Origin: Aphidius gifuensis
Lineage: Eukaryota; Arthropoda; Insecta; Hymenoptera; Braconidae
Direction of reading: 5' to 3'
NCBI RefSeq assembly: GCF_014905175.1
Contig: NC_057791.1
Span: 5,828,001 to 5,892,000 of the forward strand
DNA: 64,000 nt
A program made the translations under genes and the position numbers. Below the pieces are notes generated by a model, which searched no databases, was not told the DNA's origin, and was given only the letters and a program-made list of their open reading frames with translations. Below are positions 58,466 to 64,000 of this stretch, one piece after another; the stretch's first letter is position 1, and every line of letters begins with the position of its first letter.

Positions 58466-60667
58466 ATGTGTGACCAAGTCGCAACAACAGTAAGCACAGA
58501 GTACAAAATGGAATCACCATATCTTGAGGCGATCCAAAAAATACCAGGTAAAACACCTGGTGAAAAACATCAAGCACTGAATTGCATTGCCAAGAAGTTC
58601 ATTGATAATGCAATGGAAACTGATGATGATGGTGTGAAAAATGTTGATGTCAAGAGTTCAGCTGAACTTCCAGAGTGTCTTGTGCCAATTGTTCAACTTG
58701 AAGTGGCTAAAATTCTTCATCAACCTGATGGTATTGTGGCTGCACTTAAATCTGATGATGCCTTTATCAATGATCGTGCACTCAAAGTCAAGTGGTTTTT
58801 TGATGGCAGCAATGAGGACATCACTAACAGCCAATATTTTAATAAACACATTTTTCCACATGTCTCATTGACTGTTCGCATGAGAATTATTAAAAACTTG
58901 GCAAAATATTTGATGTTGTCAAATAAACAAAGTATTGCTGAAAATTTTTACATTGAATTGAAAGAACAATATGGTGAAGAATTAGTGAGACCACTTTGTT
59001 TTGCCTGTGGAGAAGACTTTATTCGTATTACTACCAATAAATGGATAAAACCAATCACTGTTAGTGAGCTTGAAATTATCTATCCACGTTTTCCTAATTT
59101 TGTTTTTTCATTATTAAGAATGTATTCAGTTCTATACAGTAAATTTTTACCCAATTTACTGATACATCATGCTGAAATTTTTGCTGATATTGTCAAAAAA
59201 TCCAATTCATGTATCAAATTAAGTCGCAAAAAATGTCAATTATTTTTGAAAAATGCACGCAATGCTTTCTTGGATGATCCAAAATATTTTATGCCTGTAT
59301 TGCCTTTGAAATTGATTACAACAATGCTTAATAAGTTGGAATTTCATCAATTTTATAAAAAAATGTTTCCACAAAATCAAAAAGAATTTTGTTTTACAAC
59401 ACTTTACGAATACTTGAAATATTATCCAAAAAAAGAAGAAAAAATAAATCTTATTATGTCTACATTTGAGGATGTTTATGGAATAAGTTTGTTGGATTGT
59501 GCTGATTTGATATCATTTCAACTTTTACTAGAAAACCAGCCTGATGTTTTTGTTGATATTGTTAAAGAATTCAATTTAGACATCAAGCCAAGTGACAAAA
59601 AAAGTGCATCATTTTTAAAAAATGTACGGATATATTTGTTGAACGAGCCAGAAATATTTATTCCTTTGCTGCCTTTGGCATCAATTACAAAGAAACTGAA
59701 TAAATTGGAATTTAACCAATTTTATAAACACCTTTTTCCAGAACATTATAAGGAATTTTGCTTTACAACATATTATCAACTTCTAGAATACTATCCAAAA
59801 GAAGAGAAATTAAATTTTTTGATATCAACATTTAAAGACCTTTATGGAATGAGTCCGTTGGACTGTGTTGATTTGATATCGTTCTCATTGTTATTAAAAA
59901 ACCATGCTAATGTTTTCGTTGATATTGTCAAAATGTTTAACTTAAACAACAATATAAGTAACAAAAAATTTGAATCATTCTTAAAAAATGTACTGGATCC
60001 ATTTTCAAGACGAAATAAGATCCGTATGCCTTTACAGTCTTTAAAGTCAATTACAAGAATGCTTAATAAATTGGAATTTTATCAATTTTATAAACATCTT
60101 TTTCCTCAAAGTCATAGAGAACTTTATTTGGAAACAATTTACGGATATTTAGAGTACTATCCAAAGGAAGAAAAATTCAATCTTTTGATGTCTACATTTG
60201 AGGATGTTTATAAATTAAATTTTTTCGAGTGGATCGGTTCAATGACACTTCAACGCTTACTAGAAATTCATGATATTTTTGTTGATATTGTCAAAGAACT
60301 CACTTCAAACACCAAGTTGAGTTACGAAAAAAGTAAATCATTTTTCAAACGTGTACGGGATCAATTGTTAAACACTCCAGTGCTTATAATATCTTTATTG
60401 CCATTGGAATCAATTACAGAGAAACTGAATAAATTGGAATTTCATCAATTTTATAAACAATGTTTTCCACAAAATTATCAAGATTTTTCTTTTACAACAT
60501 TTCATAAACTATTGAAATATTATCCTGAAGAAGAAAAAATCAATCTTTTATTATCAACATTCGAGGATGTTTATGGGATAAGTTTGTTGGACTATGATTA
60601 TTTGATACCACGTAATATGATAGAACTCTTAAACCTTGAACAGAGAATAAAAATTGCTAAAAAATGA
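58466..60667 (+). CDS. Large repeat-containing helical protein, part 1 (733 residues)
   Basis: The coding exon begins 3 nt after a GT-AG intron (58396-58462), so a non-coding first exon precedes it. The N-terminal 230 residues start MCDQVATTVSTEYKMESPYL and match no family I know. From about residue 230 to the end there are four tandem units of 121-123 residues (LNKLEF at nt 59327, 59696, 60062 and 60425), each holding LNKLEFxQFYKxxFPQ, YYPKEEKxNLLxSTFEDVYG and VDIVKxF. The units look all-helical, like an alpha-solenoid. There is no signal peptide, membrane segment or catalytic motif. The frame ends at AAK-K-stop in a run of six A. The same frame reopens downstream with related style, so the true gene probably continues. 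Function unknown. Confidence 0.75.
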   Translation: MCDQVATTVSTEYKMESPYLEAIQKIPGKTPGEKHQALNCIAKKFIDNAMETDDDGVKNVDVKSSAELPECLVPIVQLEVAKILHQPDGIVAALKSDDAFINDRALKVKWFFDGSNEDITNSQYFNKHIFPHVSLTVRMRIIKNLAKYLMLSNKQSIAENFYIELKEQYGEELVRPLCFACGEDFIRITTNKWIKPITVSELEIIYPRFPNFVFSLLRMYSVLYSKFLPNLLIHHAEIFADIVKKSNSCIKLSRKKCQLFLKNARNAFLDDPKYFMPVLPLKLITTMLNKLEFHQFYKKMFPQNQKEFCFTTLYEYLKYYPKKEEKINLIMSTFEDVYGISLLDCADLISFQLLLENQPDVFVDIVKEFNLDIKPSDKKSASFLKNVRIYLLNEPEIFIPLLPLASITKKLNKLEFNQFYKHLFPEHYKEFCFTTYYQLLEYYPKEEKLNFLISTFKDLYGMSPLDCVDLISFSLLLKNHANVFVDIVKMFNLNNNISNKKFESFLKNVLDPFSRRNKIRMPLQSLKSITRMLNKLEFYQFYKHLFPQSHRELYLETIYGYLEYYPKEEKFNLLMSTFEDVYKLNFFEWIGSMTLQRLLEIHDIFVDIVKELTSNTKLSYEKSKSFFKRVRDQLLNTPVLIISLLPLESITEKLNKLEFHQFYKQCFPQNYQDFSFTTFHKLLKYYPEEEKINLLLSTFEDVYGISLLDYDYLIPRNMIELLNLEQRIKIAKK

Positions 60668-61027
60668 AAATAAATGATACACCAGTCATGAGATACATTC
60701 AACACTGGGTATGCTATTTGCCAACAAATGAATCAATTCCATTGATAACAGAAAAATATCAAAAGAATCAGATATTAGTAATCGCGGTGAATATTAAAAG
60801 AGCTAATATACACATGCAGAGTCAACAACGATTACGATGCTCTTCTGAATGTGTTGAAATACATATTTACACGACATAAAAATGAGCAATATCCATTAAT
60901 TTCAAATGTTTTAAAGAACCTACGTGCTGATTTTGATGTTAAAAATTTACCAAAAGAACATATAATTATTGTGATCAATTAGTCAAGTGTTTTACATGTT
61001 AAAAATGAGCTTAAATCATGTATACAT
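60664..61027 (+). pseudogene. Disrupted link between parts 1 and 2 of the repeat protein
   Basis: 60664-60785 is coding-like in a neighbouring frame (INDTPVMRYIQHWVCYLPTN, SIPLITEKYQ). From about 60800 the original frame returns (LLNVLKYIFTRHKNEQYPLI, SNVLKNLRADFDVKNLPKEH). A TAG at 60980-60982 is the only stop before the long frame of part 2. Two compensating frameshifts, the first in A6, and one stop thus separate the parts. Confidence 0.6.
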
Positions 61028-63253
61028 GTGAGTTCAACTTTAATTTGTGATTTAATTTACTCAAAAATAAAACATAATGAAGAATTTAATAAATACATTG
61101 AACTATATATCGAGTTTGATCGTAAAAAGATTTCAAATCATTACGATTGGAATATTCTTCAAGAGTATCCAGATTACGAAAGGAAGTATTTGATTGATTT
61201 TATAGAATACGTATGTATTCATGAAGAGTTACCATTATTTGTCAATAGTATGTTACGTAGTATGTACAATTTTAATGAAAGGAATGCCCAGACTAAAGTT
61301 CCATTGGAAAAATTAAGTATAAAAAATTATCCATTATTGTTTAAGGCTGTAAAAAGTATTGTAACACGAGATCGTACAAGTGATAGTGACTGGAACAAGA
61401 AATCAACTGATACACTTTTAAAAAAAGGAGAAAATGATATTTTTTTAAGCTTTGTTAAAACATCTAATTTACCTAAAGAATCATCATCTGATGAATCTGA
61501 TGAATCATCATCTGAAGAATCTGATAAATCATCATCTAAGTCACTTAAAAAACAACCATCTACGTCACCTGAAAAAATTGAATTTAATAATTCAAATGTC
61601 ATAAGATTATTGCAAAAATCGCCAGAAAAAATTATAAAAAACTGGAATAAATATCTTGAGCTATGTAAAAATAAAATTACAAGACGTAATCTTGCTCGTA
61701 GATTTCTTCGTGATGCTAGATGGCATCAAGATTTACCCATAATGTTTGCAAATCAATGTTTGAAAGAATTAAAAATTAAAGAAACTGATGATAATCATAA
61801 AAATCTTTGTATTCTTGCAGTTTTGTATGAGGGTGCATCATATGAAAAGCTATTGACACCTTTTATACCAGAATCAAAAACACTCGATTTAACAACCAGC
61901 ATAACAAAAGACGAGTATAAATTAAACTGTTCTATTCTATGGTCATTAAACATTGTCAATCCACCAGTATCATTTTCACCAATCTTTGAATTTTGTCAAG
62001 GTGATTATGTTCACGATGCTGTCAACACGTTGAATAACGTTGGTCGTCGTGTACCTGTGGGAAAAGTTATAGAATTCTCAAAAACTCTTGTCAATCAAAA
62101 AATATCTGTTAAAAAACATGGTATTAGATTATTTTGTCAAGTAGCCAGTCATAATCAAATTCAAGAAATGATGTCGAATCTATGGAAGAAAGAAAAGCAT
62201 CCATCAGCTCGTGAAGTTGTTTATAAATGTATTTTTAAACTATTTATTGATGCACCTTCTTCACAGAGTTGGAGCATCATACAAACTTGCATGGATGAAG
62301 TCAAGACTGAAGATTACTTTTGGGATAAAATTTTCGACGTGTCTGAGGTCCCTGATGATTTTTACGAACGTTATATATTAAAGCTGTTTGAGACAATCAA
62401 GAGAATTGAAGAAATAGACGAAGATTTTGGACGTTCAGACAGTCAAACATGTGTAGCTCGTATTATAAACAAAACTTTCTACAATTCAGGTTTATTATCA
62501 GAACAATTCCATCAGTATATTATCAAAAATTATTTTACTGATTTTTCAAGACCAGAGTATGTTTGGTCTCATAGCATTTGGAATTATATTATGAACGTTT
62601 ACATTTCCGAAGCAGGTGATAAACTTGAATCAAGATTGGTATATTTAACTGATGTTATTATAAAAATTATTAAAACATGGTGGAACATTCCTTCTAAATA
62701 TAATTCAAATGTCCTCACAGTCAACTATTTTATTTACAAAATGATTTCACGTATTTGTGATATAAAATGTGATCATATTAAATTAAGAACTGCAAAGGTT
62801 TTGCTTGATGCTTTGTTGACAGTATTAAAACCAAAACAATTAGGAACTTCATACTTGGATTTAGTTTACATTGGAATTCTTGATAATGAATACACTGTTG
62901 ATCAAATGACACATCAACTTGTACAGCTTATACCATCACTGGTAGAAATATTCTCCACTGAGTTAATGTCTACAATTGTCCAACACTTTAAAAAGCCATT
63001 ACATATGTTTTTAAACAAAAAAGAACATACTAATATTATTGATATTATTGAAAAACTGATTGTAAATGATGATAAAAATGTTCTTCATTTTACGAGAACA
63101 TTATTATGGGAATCAACTACTTCTAATGGAGAAACACAAAATATAATTAATATTGAAATATTTCAATTAAAAATACGTTCAGAAGAAATGCATCAGTATA
63201 TTATCAGCAACTATTTAGCTAGTTTTCAAGATCAAGATTATTTATTTGTCTGA
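61028..63253 (+). CDS. Large repeat-containing helical protein, part 2 (741 codons open)
   Basis: An open frame continuous with upstream sequence after TAG 60980; the GTG at 61028 is not a real start. Residues about 155-185 are a Ser/Asp/Glu-rich linker (SSSDESDESSSEESDKSSSK). The rest is predicted helical. A region around 61700-62300 (LARRFLRDARWHQDLPIMFA, HGIRLFCQVASHNQIQEMMS) has HEAT/ARM-like helix pairs. From about 62490 a unit of about 225 residues begins (FHQYIIKNYFTDFSRPEYVW, LESRLVYLTDVIIKIIKTWW, LDALLTVLKPKQLGTSYLDL, IVQHFKKPLHMFL) that repeats downstream. It ends YLFV-TGA, directly followed by TAG. No known family is recognised. Confidence 0.65.
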   Translation: MSSTLICDLIYSKIKHNEEFNKYIELYIEFDRKKISNHYDWNILQEYPDYERKYLIDFIEYVCIHEELPLFVNSMLRSMYNFNERNAQTKVPLEKLSIKNYPLLFKAVKSIVTRDRTSDSDWNKKSTDTLLKKGENDIFLSFVKTSNLPKESSSDESDESSSEESDKSSSKSLKKQPSTSPEKIEFNNSNVIRLLQKSPEKIIKNWNKYLELCKNKITRRNLARRFLRDARWHQDLPIMFANQCLKELKIKETDDNHKNLCILAVLYEGASYEKLLTPFIPESKTLDLTTSITKDEYKLNCSILWSLNIVNPPVSFSPIFEFCQGDYVHDAVNTLNNVGRRVPVGKVIEFSKTLVNQKISVKKHGIRLFCQVASHNQIQEMMSNLWKKEKHPSAREVVYKCIFKLFIDAPSSQSWSIIQTCMDEVKTEDYFWDKIFDVSEVPDDFYERYILKLFETIKRIEEIDEDFGRSDSQTCVARIINKTFYNSGLLSEQFHQYIIKNYFTDFSRPEYVWSHSIWNYIMNVYISEAGDKLESRLVYLTDVIIKIIKTWWNIPSKYNSNVLTVNYFIYKMISRICDIKCDHIKLRTAKVLLDALLTVLKPKQLGTSYLDLVYIGILDNEYTVDQMTHQLVQLIPSLVEIFSTELMSTIVQHFKKPLHMFLNKKEHTNIIDIIEKLIVNDDKNVLHFTRTLLWESTTSNGETQNIINIEIFQLKIRSEEMHQYIISNYLASFQDQDYLFV

Positions 63254-63256
63254 TAG

Positions 63257-64000
63257 TTTTCAGAATATATTATTAAGAAATACATTGCTGAGGCAGATGA
63301 TAAGCTTGAGTCAAGATTGGTGTTTTTAAGCAATGTTATTTTCGAAATGGTTAAAACATCCTGGAACATTCCGTCTAAACATGATACAAAAGTACTCAGA
63401 GTCCACTCTTGGATTTATCAACTGATTGAATGTATTTGTAATATAAATTGTAATCATATTAAAATTCAAACTGCTCAAGTTGTGCTTGATGCTTTGTTGA
63501 AAGTGTTAAAACCAGAACAATTAGGAACTCATTATTTGGATTTAGTTTATGTTGTTGTGTTTGATAACAAATTCACTATCGATCAAATAACTCATAAGCT
63601 TGAACAGCTTATTCCATCACTAGTAGAAATATATACCAGTGAGTATATGTATACAATTGTTCAACATTTCAAAAAGCCTTTGCATATATTTTTTGAGAAA
63701 AAAGAAAATACTGGTATTATAGATATTATTGAGAAACTGATTGTAAGTGATGATAAAAATGTTCTTCTTTTTATAAGTACATTATTGTCTCAATCAAGTG
63801 CTTTCAAGAAAGAAAAATATCCAATTATTTTTGATAAATCAAAAATAAAGTCAGAACAATTACATCAGTATATTATCAAGAATTATTTCACAAATTTTTC
63901 AAGCCCAGAGTATTTTCAATCTGATAGCATTTGGAATTATATTATGAACATTTACATTTCCGAAGCAGGCGATAAGCTTGAGTCAAGATTGATATTTTTA
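63257..64000 (+). CDS. Large repeat-containing helical protein, part 3, runs off window
   Basis: The same frame resumes after the TGA-TAG pair at 63251-63256: SEYIIKKYIAEADDKLESRL, LDALLKVLKPEQLGTHYLDL, IVQHFKKPLHIFFEKKENTG, and the start of a third unit (LHQYIIKNYFTNFSSPEYFQ). Units recur every 671-684 bp. Equivalent residues at the stop pair in neighbouring units are S-x-S-I-W. The open frame continues to the end of the window. Confidence 0.65.

Noticed and set aside
1..64000. tRNA, rRNA and CRISPR-like arrays
   Set aside because: No cloverleaf with A/B boxes, no rRNA core sequence and no regularly spaced repeat/spacer array was recognised by eye; a tRNAscan or Rfam search would be decisive.

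Overview
The window is AT-rich eukaryotic nuclear DNA (roughly three quarters A+T) with short GT-AG introns, poly-A/T tracts, insect-type core promoters and many non-autonomous transposons. The single-copy genes (ZFPL1, GSKIP, a FASTK-family RAP protein, archease, TMEM179, NPC2, a DUF4789 protein) are animal genes. The compact AT-rich style and the lineage-expanded MATH-BTB and eIF4G-like families suggest an insect, most likely a hymenopteran such as a parasitoid wasp. That placement is inference; nothing in the window proves it.

Layout. (1) 1-6 kb: two tandem plus-strand eIF4G-family genes. Gene A is MIF4G-centred, cut by the window edge and broken at its 3' end. Gene B is an intact 383-residue MA3+W2 protein. 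(2) 7.6-10.3 kb: a nine-exon minus-strand gene for a 551-residue secreted/type I membrane protein with Ig-like exons. (3) 12.5-16.9 kb: minus-strand eIF4G-like gene C with an internally duplicated MIF4G cassette, one copy frameshifted. (4) 18.4-19.1 kb: an NPC2/ML-domain gene. (5) 20-28.6 kb: a MATH-BTB cluster (two intact genes, one pseudogene) interleaved with Tudor-domain scraps, an NRDE2-like pseudogene and a copy of the last exon of the SDR gene found 20 kb away. (6) 29-36 kb: a tandem repeat, a relic, then a TATA-driven three-exon gene for a 1146-residue protein with signal peptide, P-loop GTPase domain and glycine-rich collagen-like C-terminus. (7) 36-47.5 kb: a transposon-dense zone with nested elements, long foldback elements, a LINE ORF1 remnant, a hAT-like element and eIF4G debris. 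(8) 47.9-57.1 kb: a gene-dense block of SDR, ZFPL1, GSKIP, FASTK/RAP, archease, TMEM179 and a DUF4789 protein. (9) 58-64 kb: a large, repeat-built, probably all-helical protein of unknown family whose frame is broken by two frameshifts and three stops and which runs off the window.

Gene models B, Ig, NPC2, GTPase, SDR, ZFPL1, FASTK/RAP, archease and DUF4789 were assembled by eye from splice sites, and each sums to a multiple of three. Genes C and TMEM179 do not, and in each the cause can be localised. The points most worth following are the secreted GTPase, the splitting of eIF4G into separate MIF4G-only and MA3/W2-only paralogues, ultra-short palindromic insertions with 8-bp target duplications, and a family of inverted-repeat elements whose arms are built from short self-complementary motifs.
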